Made by a program: the position numbers and the translations under genes. This document shows, in pieces, positions 1 to 12,900 of a stretch of DNA of 64,000 nucleotides. The stretch is from assembly GCA_963969495.1 (NCBI GenBank), contig OZ018321.1, positions 125,368,218-125,432,217 on the forward strand, given 5' to 3'. Source of the stretch: Ceratothoa steindachneri. Taxonomy: Eukaryota; Arthropoda; Malacostraca; Isopoda; Cymothoidae. Numbering within the stretch: the stretch's first letter is position 1; each line of letters opens with the position of its first letter. The notes under the pieces were generated by a model that made no database searches, was not told where the DNA came from, and worked only from the letters and a program-made list of their open reading frames with translations.

Positions 1-109
1 CCATAAACTGGCCGGGGTCCTGGCGCCTTATCGCTCCGGAAGTTTTTTGACAGTCTGGAAGCAGGGCTCCTTCGCTTGAAATCCCTTTGTCGTGACTCGA
101 TCACACATG

Positions 110-110
<1 letters not shown>

Positions 111-176
<66 letters not shown>

Positions 177-178
177 TC
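111..178. repeat. (CT)n microsatellite
   Basis: A nearly pure CT dinucleotide tract with two small interruptions near its right end. The opposite strand reads as an Arg-Glu run, which is an artefact of the repeat and not a protein. Confidence 0.95.
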
Positions 179-599
179 TTCATTTTCTGACACCTCCTCC
201 CTTAACATGGAACATCCGAATGAGTAGTGACATCTGAAGTTATAAACAAAACAAAGGTATACAATACCTCGAGTCGCTCGGAAACCAAAATACATATAAT
301 TGTTTCTTGAATCACAAGGAACATCAAAAAAGAAAATAAATACAGCAATCCACATCACAAGATAAGGACAATGGAATACAAGAATAGATGTAAGCACAAA
401 GAAATAATAACTACCTAAAAATCTAGAAAAAGTTACCATTATTAAGGGCTAATAACAACAAACAAACGGTAATTTCAGCTGAGGCATATCGCGCCTCGGT
501 CATGAAAGAATGGGGAACATATATATATAACCATGGGAAAACCGAAATTTACGAAGACCTATTTACATGAGAGACAAAAATGGTAGGCTTAATTTCATC
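179..599. other. no recognisable feature
   Basis: AT-rich sequence downstream (on the minus strand) of a gypsy RNase H relic. It may contain the 3' untranslated part or LTR remnant of that element, but no LTR partner is present in the window. Nothing else is seen. Confidence 0.4.
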
Positions 600-1850
600 C
601 GAAGCGGAATCTACAGGATTTCGACTTAGGCTATCAGCCATACAATTTTCCGACCCTTTTAAATTCAATATCTTAAATTAAAATTCTTGAAGAACTAGGC
701 TCCAACGCATTAGTCTCCCATTGCTATTTTTACTGTTCTTAAGATACGTCAGTGGTTTATGATCGGTTTCAATTACAAATTCCTTGCCTAACAAGTATGT
801 TTTGAATTTTTATTCCCCATATAATAGCAATTGCCTCGCGTTCAATTACAGCATAGTTCCTTTCACGAGGTAATAGTTTTCGGCTGGCGTACACTATGGG
901 GAATCTCTCGTCGTTAGGTCCGTAGGGAACCAATACGCACCCTATGCTTTCGTTACTGGCATCGGTTCTAATTCTAAATGATTCAGCGAGATTAGGTAAT
1001 TTCAGGTTTGGAGCTGATGCGAGCTTAACTTTAAACTGTGTAAACCTCGCAATTGAGGATGGGCTCCAAACAATTTGCTATGTGGATCGTTTCTTTAGGA
1101 GCCCGCATAAGGGAGCGGAAAATGTTGCAAAATTAGGGATATACCGACGATAGGAAATATAGTCCCAAAACGACCTGAATTGTCATTTGGTTACCGTCAG
1201 GGTCACCTTTTCGAGGGCTCTAAGCTTTGCTTCCTGCTAGGCTAATTGGTTGTTACCTAACCGGAAGCCTAAATAGTCAATGGTATTGAAAGCAAAGTGA
1301 CATTTTCTTGGACCGATGGTAAAATTGTTGCCTTAGTAGCAGAGCGTGAAGGGCGGTAAAATTGGATTCCCAGTCTTTCATGGCAATATAAATGTTGTCA
1401 AAATAGAATACGTGTGGTACTCCATCTAAGATCCGTCTCATCATTTGATTGTAAGTACTACAAGCGGTGATGAGCCCAAAGAGAAGCCTTCTAAACTGCA
1501 TTAATCGCTTTTCAATTGTAAATGCGGTGAACATTTTAACTCCTTCCCTAAGGGCGATCTAGTAATACGCTTTACAGAGATCTAATTCTGAAATATACTC
1601 CGCATTTTCTAACAGATGAAGATTTTGGTCTATTAATGGGATAGGCTCTGCGTCAAACACGTTGACAGCGTTAAACTTTCTAAAGTCAATGCATATTCTA
1701 TATGAATCATCCCGTTTTTTTACCATAACTACTAGGGAACAATACTCTAATTTAGAGGGCTCAATTATCTGCAACCTTAACAATAACTCTACTTCGTTAT
1801 TAAATTCTTTACTAAAATAAACGGACAAAGGGTATGGTCGAGACTTAACT
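600..1850 (-). pseudogene. Ty3/gypsy RT-RNase H relic
   Basis: Minus-strand remnant of a Ty3/gypsy polymerase. Read from 1850 downwards: RT fingers/palm with a VVMVKKRDDSYRICIDFRK-like block and PIPLIDQNL (1559-1828); palm with the catalytic box degraded to YFDNI (near 1400) in place of Y/F-x-D-D; a connection segment with YRRYIPNFATFSAPL (near 1140); then RNase H with RTDASNESIG, VYASRKLLPRERNYA and ETDHKPLTYL; and finally a KGSENCMADSL block near 610-640 matching the usual end of the domain. Frameshifts and stops break the reading frame, so it is dead. No integrase follows the RNase H; the integrase end lies upstream instead (2130-2500). The decay and the RT box change show this is an old copy. 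The domain identification is firm; the exact ends are approximate. Confidence 0.9.
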
Positions 1851-2129
1851 GCTTCTTGCGTAGTTATCTGGATATCGTCCTCGAATTGTATAGTATATCC
1901 TGGAAAATCAGAGATGACATCATTGAATCAATCGAGGGTAGCTTGGAGGTGGGGTTTCTGATGGGGAAATAATTGACACTAATTTTTAACTCCTTGGAAA
2001 GGGGTTCCATTACGTCGTGAACGACTAAGGTGTAATCCTCGTCCTGTTCACGCAGACGTTTTGGACCACACCCATGGGTTTCAGGAAGTAATGCCCTTCG
2101 AGGGCCGATTCTTTATTAATGGCTATTAT

Positions 2130-2500
2130 CAGATGGATTCCGGCGCACCGACGGTATTTTTGAGGAAGTTTACATGGTTAAGCCTACTTCCAGATGGAAT
2201 CCCCATCACATAGTCTACGGGGCCTCCATTGGTTCAAGACTTTGTTATTGTTCGTCGGGACCAATAACAATACTTCCTCGCCAGATTTGAATCTTTGATC
2301 CTGAGATTTACAGTCGAAGTAAAATGCATATTTTGCCAAATTTACCTCGGCGTTTTGATAGGCTATCTCGGCGTATTTTTCTAACTTCTGACAAAGCTGA
2401 TCAATTACGAGTAAGACGACTGTACTTCCCGATCTAATATTTGGTCTGCCAATAACTCCTTAAAAATGTTCATTGGTCCACCAAACACTCAAAAGGCGGC
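2130..2500 (-). pseudogene. gypsy integrase C-terminal relic (GPY/F module)
   Basis: Reading the minus strand from about 2500 gives FKELLADQILDREVQSSYS, then LEKYAEIAYQNAEVNLAKYA, FKSGEEVLLLVPTNNNKVL, and after a frame change GPVDYVMGIPSGSRLNHVNF. This is the typical C-terminal end of a Ty3/gypsy integrase: a helical segment, the V-L-L-L-P-T-N-x-N-K box, the GPY/F motif and an H-V-N-x-L box. It lies about 300 bp upstream of the RT on the same strand, with a spacer between that ends in a segment like the RT leader (YTIQFEDDIQ, then SRPYPL). That order is integrase then RT then RNase H, the reverse of the normal gypsy order. Several frameshifts are present. Confidence 0.8.
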
Positions 2501-3068
2501 AAGTCCCATTCTGGGGAGTTCCTCGCCCCTATCGAAAACCTAACAGTTATAATTTCAGATCTAAAAACACATCATACTTTTTTAAATGACATTCGTTCAT
2601 GAAACAATACAGACCTTCCCACACGAGAAGCCTATAGCAAAAGTTTCATTCATTTCGTGACCGGGTGGCACCTTTGACATCTGAGAGAAATAGCTTATAT
2701 TGAAGGAACTGTTTATGATCCCCGGTTTTTGCAAATTCCTCTGGAATATATAGAGGGCGTTTGAAATATATTTCACGATATTTAATATCCTGTTTTCAGG
2801 AACATATCAATCGATTGGTGAACAGTCAAGTTCGTTTGATAGCATACAGATTAAAGATTTAGCTGAGAAAAAGTTAGTGTTAGGTAGGATTGAAGCAATC
2901 TGAATATTAGGAAATTATCTTAATAAATCGTGCAGAGTTTTGAAATTCTCTCTTTATGACTGGAGGTCAAAGCTCTGCTAAAACATTTAAGGCTGCATGA
3001 TGTGGCATGGGCAGCTTAAACAGAGAATAATTAGCGGTGGCCAGCAAGAAGTAACACAGCAGGTGTTC
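2501..3068. other. no recognisable feature
   Basis: The part nearest 2500 may hold further integrase remnants on the minus strand. The rest is AT-rich with no frame or repeat that I recognise. Confidence 0.4.
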
Positions 3069-4340
3069 TGACTGCGTCCGCACACGGGAATTTATCCAGC
3101 AACTGCAGAACAAGGAGATGGAAGACCAGACCAAGTGAATCCAGGCTTTGGCGAAAGAGATGGGTGTTGAAGTCACCACCATGAAGCTGTCCCTGGAAGA
3201 AAACTTTTACCACCATTCGTACAAGAGGCGCAAATATAAAATTCACTCAACCAACGCCAAAAAGAACCACTTGACGAAAGGTAGAGAGGCTCCTGCTAGC
3301 CGAATGGATACGGCGTTGAACTCCTCACGTTGTAGTACCGGGTACGATACCAAATCACGGCATGAGAGGACACAAACATCAGCGCACATAGAGATCTGGC
3401 TACCGATTGGTGGACGAGCTGTGCTCACCCCGTTTTCGGTTGGGTACATCTTACACCTCTCACCCCAAACATAGCCAATCACAACACTGCTTTATTTCCT
3501 CTCCTTCCTTCACAGCACAACACACACACACTCACTGTTCCAAGGAATCCTGCAGATGGGTATCTATATCCACATACCTATGACACGGAACAGGTCCCTC
3601 TCCTCCGAACGCTGTTTGGTGTCAAAACATAATACTTCCTGGCACCTCTCCCCAAAAGACAACCGGCTCTTGTGGCCCTCTGACCGACCAGCGATTGTCA
3701 CACTGAGCTTATATAAATTTCATAATCCGGTCGGGGATCGTCCCAGTATCATGAAAGGATTGACGCTGACAACTAACTAAAGCTGAAGCATCCCGTCGCG
3801 CCGGGATGATCTGGTTCTTCTTAGCTGAAGAAAAAACTGACAGGACAAGTTGCACAACATCCAGAACAAAAGGTGTCTTACCTATAATCTATGCCACGCA
3901 CCTTGTATCATGAAGACTAAGTTGCCCGATACTATGTATGTTGGTATGTGGCTGTGTAACGAGTGAGGGTGACGTCATTCCGCTCTACATGTTCGAGAGA
4001 ATCTTAAGCTAAAGCCAGGCGGCTATGTGGAGCTGCTTGAGATTTTGGTTAAAACATGCCTGAAGAGGGTTACTGAGGGAAGTACATAGCTCCAGAGCGA
4101 GTGAGAATAGTTTGTCGTAGAATTTCCATATCATCAGCCTCACTTTTTGTGTTACCTTGTCTGGTCCAAGATTGAGAAAGACACCAACCGTTGTCGTAAA
4201 AACCACATGTCCGAACGGGTGGGCAAGATCAAGGCGATGTTCGAAGATATTCCCAGGAGCAGAGAAAGAGGCCTTTCTTGACATTTTACGCCGTTGCGTA
4301 AGCTGAAACCGGCAATTGTGAATATACTGTTATCTCCCAA
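3069..4340 (+). pseudogene. Tc1/mariner-type transposase relic, split by an insert
   Basis: A broken DDE transposase. The N-terminal part (3069-3298) reads CVRTREFIQQLQNKEMEDQ, one stop, then LAKEMGVEVTTMKLSLEENF and YHHSYKRRKYK, the helix-turn-helix region of a transposase family common in arthropods. The frame resumes at 3777 with LKLKHPVAPG, followed by MIWFFLAEEKTD (the segment holding the first catalytic acid), HNIQNKRCLTYNL, CGCVTSEGDVIPLYMF, YVELLEILVK and LVWSKIEKDTNR, joined only by frameshifts. The second and third catalytic positions cannot be placed. It is distinct from the three mariner copies elsewhere in the window. Identity rests on block order and remembered family patterns. 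Confidence 0.65.
3299..3776. mobile_element. ~478 bp insert inside the transposase relic
   Basis: The transposase frame stops making sense after GAGAGGCTCCTGCTA (ends 3298) and resumes with CTAAAGCTGAAGCATCC at 3777. CTA occurs on both sides (3296-3298 and 3777-3779), giving a 3-bp (or TA 2-bp) target duplication. The insert has no clear terminal inverted repeats and no family I recognise. The open frames in it (3243-3482, 3556-3780) look incidental. Confidence 0.55.
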
Positions 4341-7021
4341 CCAGAATTTAGTTGATAGTGTTTAAATATAAAAATATATTTTGGGGTTTAAATATTACTG
4401 GTTTTCTTTTGGCACTCTTATGATGGCGACACCTGGTAACTTCTGTCGTTCAAGGCCTACATAAATTTAACGCAAGAGAGAGTTGAATCTTTGTTTTTTC
4501 AATTGTCATAAACGCAATGTCATTGTTGCAACCCTCACTCCACGCCAAGTTCCAGCTTTCATCATTTACCTCCTTTTCTCCATTCACGCGAGCTGAAGCC
4601 AATAGACTTGAGCAATCAAGTAGAATTCATACCATATCATAAAAATATTATATAAATTGAGTGTGTTTATATTACCACCCGCTCCAGTAAGAAGAGAAAA
4701 AAAACTTATATGGAGTAGTTTTAAACATTATTATGGAATGACATGTGCACTTAAAGCTAAGTCTAGCTCAACAAAAGATTTCTTGCCATTTGCATCAATA
4801 TCATTCCTTTGTCGCTTGTATTACAGAATTACAAACTAAGATCCACCTAAGGTTATTTCAAGAAAGAATTAATATTTTTGAAGTCAGAGGTGAAAGGCGG
4901 GTAAAAGAAAAGAGGATATGGATAAAGATTTAGTTTCACAACTCTTTAGGGAAAAAATTAGAAAGAAATTATTTCCAATTGAAGTTTTGAATCTTTTGTT
5001 TGATAGCTCGAAACCATTATTAGTAGTGGCTGCTAGTTTATATATTTACATATAATTTATCAAAGTGAATGTGTTTACTAATTTAAAGACTAATAAGCTC
5101 CCCGCATTTATATTGATCTTCAAGGGAAATTAAAATTATGTGCTTCAGTGTGTCTTATTACAATCCACAGTATTTTTAAATAGTTGGATTAATTTAGACG
5201 GTAGTTTTTAAAGAAATATCCCTTGATGACTGCTTAAAACGGCATAAGTCGCCATACCTAAACTAGCCTATAGATTAGGTTATATTAAATGTTAAACTTA
5301 ATTAAAAATGAATAAAATCCAGCAAAAACACAAAGCGGGAAAAACATAATGCCTGCTTCGAAGTCGAAGGAGGCCCCCTTGCCCTTATCTAGGATCACGC
5401 ATCAAGTACAAAAAATAAATAAATAAAATAAAGGAAACGCTTCTTCTCCAAAAGGTCATGACGTCACGTTCGCGATCACACAAACCTACTCGTTTACAAG
5501 CGGTCCACTCTTCTTGGTACCAGCTAGATAACGTACGCATAATTACCCCAGATCCGGACGGTAAAGAAGAATGTACCAATGGATCAGGAAAACCACACAA
5601 TCCTTACAGTAAAGTTCAATAGAATACTATAATAATTGTACATGGGTCCCTTGAGTGTGCCCAATTTGAAAATGCCAGAAAGCGAACTGAAATCCAGAGG
5701 CTTTGGGGATAGGTCCACAATAACAGTCGCCTTACGATGGCCAGTAAATTTAGGTTTTAGTCAGCTATGTCACATCTTCTTTATCAGACAGCCCGCATTG
5801 TTTATATGATTTCAGACCTATAGTTAGTGTGAGGAAGATCAAAACGCTGATCTGACCCCAGTTCCTCGTACTCTCTGTCGTCTTTAGTGGCGTGCTTATT
5901 TACTCAAATTCTTATCTCCAGGATGGAGTGGTGTATTGCCAACAGCTTGGCGCGAACGAGCCCATAAGGCTCCTATATATATGGCACGTAGTAGAGGCAC
6001 GGGTCGAAAAACAACCCCTCAAAAACGGTGTGAATCTGCCTGTTACGAAGGGAAGTCCGTTTATAGATACATAAGTCCAAGTCAGGGTGGAGCCGTGGAT
6101 AGGGCCAGAAGTACATTACTTTAGTCTTGACCAAGGAACATCGAAACTTGTGTGCTTCAGCATAGCAAGAGATGTGGTTCATTGCATTTTTAGATTCAAC
6201 GATTCCAGAGATGGAATCTGGGCCAAGCCAAACTAGATCTAAAAGTTATCTACGCAGAATGTATCTAACACATCTTCCGGCAGCACCGAGATGACAGCTT
6301 TGATGCCATAACAAAAGAGATTGACACTGAAAAAACTTTTCTATGGTATGCTTTCTTCCAGCTCTATTAGGTTGAAGAGGTGTTCCTCACCTCCTTTACC
6401 CATTACCCGGAGTTTAAAATTGCACTAGATTTTATACAGCGGACGGTCCCTATGGTACCATTTTGCAAAGCAGTATCATATGATTTCTCCATACCGAAAA
6501 ACAACATGGAGTAGTGCTGTCTACAAGGAAATTGGAAGTCAGAGATGTAACTTACGGAAACTGCACTATGTAGAAGACAGGTGGCTTGCCTTGTCCAGTA
6601 TAAAGGTTATAAAACATTTACCAATTTCTTCTTATACTGCACACGCATCAAGTTTAGGAAATATTGCGGAAAAGGCCAGGTAGAATGATGTATTTCCACT
6701 TTGAGAAAAGTGAGCAATGTAGGTATTTGCTAGTAATCTGGTGGATGCTCTCAGTTCCGAAAATGCAAAAAAAATCTTTAAAAAATGCCCTGCCTCACTC
6801 ATCTAGGTGTGTAAGCATGGTGTAAAAGGGATATAGTGGACCAGAGGTGTCCGCACATGAAGCAAGAGTGAAAGACAGCTCACTTTGCATACATATGTGA
6901 TAAAAGGTTCTTCTCCACTGGAATGAATTCCAGTCAAATGCCCCCAACGAATTCACAATGTGCAGTGATTGCTGGTGGAGCAGCATCTCGTCTGTAGAAT
7001 ATGGAGAATGCGGTTGCGAAC
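4341..7021. other. intergenic, no recognisable gene
   Basis: About 2.7 kb with scattered short frames of fewer than 85 codons, none showing a family motif. The 5890-6180 stretch is less AT-rich and open in more than one frame, but I cannot assign it. Probably decayed repeats or intergenic DNA. Confidence 0.4.
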
Positions 7022-7023
7022 TA

Positions 7024-7956
7024 CGAGGGGTGGTCAATAAGTTTTGCGAATCGGTAGGGCAAAAAAAAGGAAGGGGGATGGCTGTTTGTGGGGGTGTTAG
7101 GACAAGTTATGACAAGTCAGGACCTGCAGCAGCATGATCCTGCCTCGTCTATTTAAGAAGCAGTAGCTGATGGCAGATCGTCAGTCACTAATTTTCCATA
7201 ATGGAGAAGGTTGAGCACCGCGCAGTGATCAAATTTTTTATCAAGGAAGGCAAGAATGCAAAAGAGATCCATGAACGCATGGTTGCAGTGTACACCGACA
7301 CCGCCCCTTCCTATGCAACCATTGTTCACTAGAATAGGGAGTTCTGCCAGTGTTGCGAGTCCCTTGAAGATGACCCCCGTCCAGGACGCCCGTAAGACGT
7401 GACCAACGAAGAGAATGTGGCCCGTCTAAAGAGGATGATCCTCGAAAATCGACGGGTGAAGGTCAAATAAATCAAGCAAGAACTTGGAATATCACATAAA
7501 AGTGTTATCAACATCATCAACGACAATTTGGCCATGACCAAGGTCTCTGCCCGTTGGATTCCTAGAAACCTCACGCCACATGATCGACCTCAACGTCGTC
7601 AAAGTCCACAAGGCCAGAGTTGCACAAGCTGCCCTGCGCGACTGCGGATTAGAGGAGCTCAACCCCCCGTTCCCTACAGTCCAGATCTGGACCCTAGCGA
7701 CTACCTTTTATTCCGTTAGCTCAAGGCTGCACTGCGGGGACGCCGGTTTGGAGACGATGAAGATGTTACGCTCACCGTCCAGAAGGGAAATGAACAGCAG
7801 TCGGGAGATTTCTGGTTGTCGGGAATTCGAAGCCTCGGGGACAAGTGGCGCAAGTGCATTGAAGTTGATAGTAGTTATATTGAAAAATAATAAGACACTT
7901 TTCCTCATATCTCGTTTTCTTATATCCGAATTGCAAAACTTATTGACCACCCCTCG
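7024..7956 (+). mobile_element. mariner element, copy A (internally deleted)
   Basis: A 933-bp mariner flanked by TA (7022-7023 and 7957-7958). The ends are inverted repeats beginning CGAGGGGTGGTCAATAAG. A transposase relic starts at ATG 7201 with MEKVEHRAVIKF, the helix-turn-helix half of the protein, and ends near 7890 with SYIEK. It has internal stops. After PHDRPQRRQS the sequence jumps straight to the KA..AALRDCGLEELN region before YSPDLDPSDY, so the first two catalytic aspartates and about 330 bp present in copy B are missing. It could not make a transposase but keeps both ends, and so could have been moved by a relative. Clear family call. Confidence 0.93.
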
Positions 7957-8534
7957 TAAGTGGACTGCATTCTCTGCAGCGAAGGTATCCGCTCACGAAT
8001 ACCACGACAATAAGTATTTTAAAATGTTCAAGGCTATATATATAGTGTGTGTCAATTAATTATCCGTATCGTTCTAGAAAATAAAAGTTTTATTAAAGCG
8101 ACTGCATTTTTTTCATTATTTTCTAAAAAAAGGTAATGCTAATATGTATATTTTTTAGGTATGCAAAAAGAAATTCGTAATTTAGGAATAATACATAATT
8201 TTTTCTTCCGTGTTACCTTTTCTGAGAGTGTCGACATTGTATCAGAACAGTCGTACCCAAGTATGGAGCTTACTTGGCAATGCCCGTTTGCCAAAAGTCA
8301 GTTTACCCGAAAGAGGCAGTACATATAAAACATCTCATCTAACGTCATCATGCTAAAGGTTAAAGAACATTTTTATACTTAAATAATGCCATTGTAAGAG
8401 AGTACTAGGCTGGCAAAGGTTGCACGAAGCTTTCTGAACAGTTTTTTTATGTCTATAAGCTCTGTGCAGTAGATCCTTCCGAAGTGGGGGAGGGAATAAC
8501 CGTCAGTAGAAAACCAACAACAGGTGTTCCGTGG
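7957..8534. other. no recognisable feature
   Basis: AT-rich flank of mariner copy A. No frame or repeat is recognised. Confidence 0.4.
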
Positions 8535-8818
8535 AAAATAACGCCTCGTTCCTGCTCCGATCAAGTGATAATGGTGAAAACTATCCCAAAACAACAAGGA
8601 AATATTTGGTTGAAGAACTGGCAATAGCCAGCATCACCATCACTCGGCTACAATGTGCAAGACATTGCGGAATAAAAGACTCCGCTAGTATTTGGTACAA
8701 AGGGTTCCTCTACTGATGAAGAAGCACGTTGACGGTTGCAAACCTTTGCCCAAGAGATGTTACACAAAAAAGACCATGAATTCAACAAAATCCTCTTATC
8801 GGATGAAATAAAAACCTA
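8535..8818 (+). pseudogene. possible Tc1/mariner-like transposase scrap
   Basis: The segment 8720-8818 reads RRLQTFAQEMLHKKDHEFNK then ILLSDEIKT before a stop. This resembles the stretch leading into the first catalytic aspartate of DDE transposases (F-x-x-x-x-L then I-L-F-S-D-E). The preceding 61-codon frame has no clear motif. It is too short to assign a family; chance resemblance is possible. Confidence 0.3.
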
Positions 8819-9463
8819 ATGGACAATTCCTTAAATATCCTAGCATGCACTCAACATGATTGTTTTTTATTAAATCCTACTCTCGGTCGTAGAGGAATTC
8901 TGCTTCTTCGACCTAGGCCCGAACAGCTGCGTTTAATGTTATGACAAATCTACTTCTCCTCACAAGTAACAAACCTGCCCAAACAGGGTGCCTGAAATTG
9001 TGGTGAAAGCAAGGACTCGCAGCCAGCAGCACGCAGTTGCAGATTTACCGTGGACAGTTTGTGCGGGAACTATTTTTCAATCACTGGAACCATTCCAATC
9101 CTTTTCAGTTCTCGTAGGTTAGTGATATGGGATACGTTAATTAATTCGGTGAGTTCCCTAGAACTCTTCTGAATAAAGTTATTTTGGTCGACCTTCATTT
9201 GCTCCGTCCTTTAGACTGAAATTTCGACTTTGAAAAGGGAAAAACTACTCATCCAACTTCTTTTATCTATTTTATCATCCACATGTCTAATGTACTCTTT
9301 AGATGAGAGGACATAGGGGTGAATAACGAAGTTAAGAAACATTTTTTTATATAATCTGGAGGAAAGAGGTAGAAATTACTCATTATAGCATTCCAAAACG
9401 ATAACAAGTTGCACTAGTTTAATAAAGACTATCTAAAACTATATTGTACAAAAATGGACATTA
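8819..9463. other. no recognisable feature
   Basis: AT-rich, no open frame of note and no repeat recognised. Confidence 0.4.
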
Positions 9464-9479
9464 CTATATATATATATAC

Positions 9480-9533
<54 letters not shown>
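9464..9533. repeat. (TA)n microsatellite
   Basis: TA tract interrupted once by CATAA near 9479. Confidence 0.95.
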
Positions 9534-9536
<3 letters not shown>

Positions 9537-9928
9537 ATTGCTTTCTTAACCGCATAATTATGATTGCGCTATTGCAAATAATTTCCGAATATACATATAA
9601 ACATACACACAAACGCACGCGTCTATCGGACTACCTCGACTAAAGTTTCTTGTTATAGATACAGAGTGACCATTTATTTGGGCATAATGGTGTCCGCCGC
9701 ACCTCTTTTCCTAAAAATTATTCAGGAGAATACAACAGCTAACCGATTATATAATTTGATCGGATTGTTATTGAAACTCCTACAGTATGCTAATTTATGA
9801 CTAAATAACAGGAAAAAAAGATCACACGAGGCGTAGTAAAATGTGGTTTACTAATGCTCCATGAAGCATTGCCAATGGGAGATTGAACTTGATTAAGAGC
9901 TTAGTTAGCTACAACATTTCCTTCTCTC

Positions 9929-9930
<2 letters not shown>

Positions 9931-9988
<58 letters not shown>
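9931..9988. repeat. (AT)n microsatellite
   Basis: Uninterrupted AT dinucleotide tract of about 58 bp. Confidence 0.95.
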
Positions 9989-9991
<3 letters not shown>

Positions 9992-12900
9992 TGTAGGCAT
10001 ATTTTCTTAAACCAATTACCCCAATATGGTTGCCTTAATCATTACAGCTCCCTAACTCTAAGAGGCGGTAATAGAGTGGTACGAGTACACATTTCTTCAA
10101 TAGATTTTCATACTTAAATAGCATCAAAGCAACATGCTTTATTGGATCATTCCACTATTTACCACTCAAATTCTGTCATGGTTTTATAAACTTACTCTCA
10201 TCTTTTTCTCATAAAACTTTGGCAAAAGAGATCGAAGAGTTATGATCTCCCTCATAAGGTAGCACTTTATTTATAGCCTGCTTCTCTAAGCTTTAAATCT
10301 TTCCTATATTTAAGTTCAGCATTAACTTGCAATTTTCTTTGCAAGCTTCTTTACACCTATTTTTGGCCAGCGACGATTATTGCAGGCTAGTCGCCAACCT
10401 GCTTTCATCCATTCATCCTTGGTATGTATTGGGAAGGGGAGAAGGGCTTTGTTCACGCCTCCCTCTTAGCTCAGTTTGGATTAGTAGGTTTTAATGCGCC
10501 TGTCTTGTTCCTTTTCCTTTTAAATTCTACTACGCTTTCTCCGTTTTTTTATCAATTCCGATTAAACACGACCACTGTGGTGTGTCAGGTGACATCTGGA
10601 AGTTTGTGTGCCCTGCCACCTCTAATACCTGTAGGTATACTTACAGCTATATATCTTCCGCACATTTCCACTCCTTCTATCTTCTCCCCTTTCTTTACAG
10701 ATACGGCCTCGTTGCTATTGTGCTTATAATCCGAGGGATAGAGTAAAAAAACAATTTGTTATTCCCAAAAAGGCACAACCATTTAGACCTATTTAGAACC
10801 ATTTAGACCTCATGAGGAGGAGAGGTAGGCACAGTTAATCATTAATATGTTAATTCGTTAATAATGTAACGGAGGGTACCACTAAAGAATTAACGTTATG
10901 AATTATTTTATTATTATAAAAGAATACAGAGTTTTTTTCTAAAAACACTTTAAAAGTGATAAAACTTTAATGAAAGACAATATTAGTATGAATTATATAC
11001 AATTATTTTATTAGAGTTTTGTTTTCTCATTTTATTCCTACTTTATAATTTGGGCAATTATATTTTACAGTTTTGAGGTTTCTTTTGTGCCTCAAAAGTT
11101 TTTTGTAGTGTTTATAATAATTAAATAATTAACTTCAATGCTTTACCGTTAACTTCCGTTTCAATTTTAAAGAATCAACGATTGATTGTGCCTAAGTGAT
11201 GATATACAATAAGTGGTGAATTTCAGTACGATGACTTGAATTGGAACGATAATGACGGAAGGGCTCCTAAAAAAAGTAGTTTCATCCAATTTGACTAACT
11301 TATGTCGCTAAAATTGTATTTGCTATCATATATAAACTTAATACTGTACAAAGTAGCGTTTGTATCTGAAGAAGTTTGCTTTATCTTTTAGTCTAAATTT
11401 AATTTTCCGATAGACTTTTGCCAAAGAACCCCTTATAAATTAATGTTAAAGTAAAATATAATCTCGTTCTTTAGACCTTAACTTTCCTAAAATTAGTGCA
11501 GTAAATCTGAAAATTGTACTTTTCCTCCATATTCCTTCCTTATACTTTTTCTGATGAAGAGATAAAGTTCTCGGAATTATTATCTACGAAGAAAAGGAAT
11601 AAAAAAATTGACATATGAATAGAGTGAGAAAATGATGGGGCTAAGTCCCTAAGGCTTGCGGAGTATGTAGTAAAAAAGAAGGCAATTATCTCTAGTTTAA
11701 GAGTCACGTAGAGAAAATCAGAGATAATGACTGAAAACCAAAAAGGGGAAGCTAAAAACCGGAAAAACTCAATGTTCCGAGGAAAAAAGGTGAAGAGATG
11801 ATAATTTTCAAAAGTTAAGGTCAAAAAAAGAAGTATAGATGGCTGAATAGATTAGGCAAATAGAGCACATTAAGATAGCGAGATGTTTCTTAATGATATG
11901 ATATTTTGAGTTTGAAAATGCAAGCTTGTGCGAAAGATAAAGCATAAATCTATCATAATAAAGACTTTAATGAAATATTTTATTCATTTATTTTGAGTAA
12001 TTTAAACCGCTTGATCTCAGCCCAAAAGCTTAATAACGAGGCTCATTATGTAATGAAGTTAGGGTAAGTAAAAGTTTAGAAAAAATAATAAGTCCGAAAA
12101 ATCATACGAAAACTACCCGAAATGCTTGGCGGAACAGCCCGCTGCTTTCCTTGTTCAAGGCCACTGGTTTGCTAGAGAAGCCAAGTAATTTTGCACTGAT
12201 TTGCCCGATCACCTTCGCTTGTGATGTGCTTATTACAGTTGTATGAGTAACCTATAATTATAATAACTTGGACTGGTAAATATGCATTTCTCCTTGGCCA
12301 TACAAATGTGAAGATTTCCTTTGTTTTTTAGTCAGTTTTACACTCGCCACATAAATCTTACGAGTGTTTATCTATTATAACAAGGATTTGTCCCCTCTTC
12401 TAAAAATAAAGGCGAGAACACGTATTCCATGGAAAGAAAAGCTCTATTTAAAAAAAAAAAATTCAACTTTGAAACATCGAAATTGTTTTTCGATATAAAT
12501 TCTTTTCAAGTTTGACAAAAAGTTTTTTATTACACTTTTATGGAAAATACGATAGAATTTGATATATATTGTTGAAAAAATTCTTAAATTTAGATATTTT
12601 ATTAACTTTGTATATTATATTGTAACCGCCATGGCGCGTACTTATTTAAAATCTAATAGACCTGATAACATTTTGGAAGGCAGAGCTGCGAGCATTCATA
12701 AAATCTATAGCTTCAATTATTCCTCTATTTGGCTGCTCTTGTTATATACCTTCTACACAATTTCACTACAAACACTTTGCTACATTTTTAAGAACTTACT
12801 TATGAAAAATAGGGCGAAAATATATATACCTACTAGTTTACAGTTTCCTTAAATATATTTCTCATGATTCTCAGACAATCCGACCATTTTTAAATTGCCA

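Noticed and set aside
101..439. 112-codon minus-strand frame ending in a long Arg-Glu run
   Set aside because: The run is a translation of the (CT)n microsatellite, and the rest has no motif.
5892..6182. Overlapping plus and minus frames of 60-70 codons suggesting a small gene
   Set aside because: No frame dominates, none has recognisable motifs and all are short. Chance frames in a less AT-rich patch are the simpler explanation.
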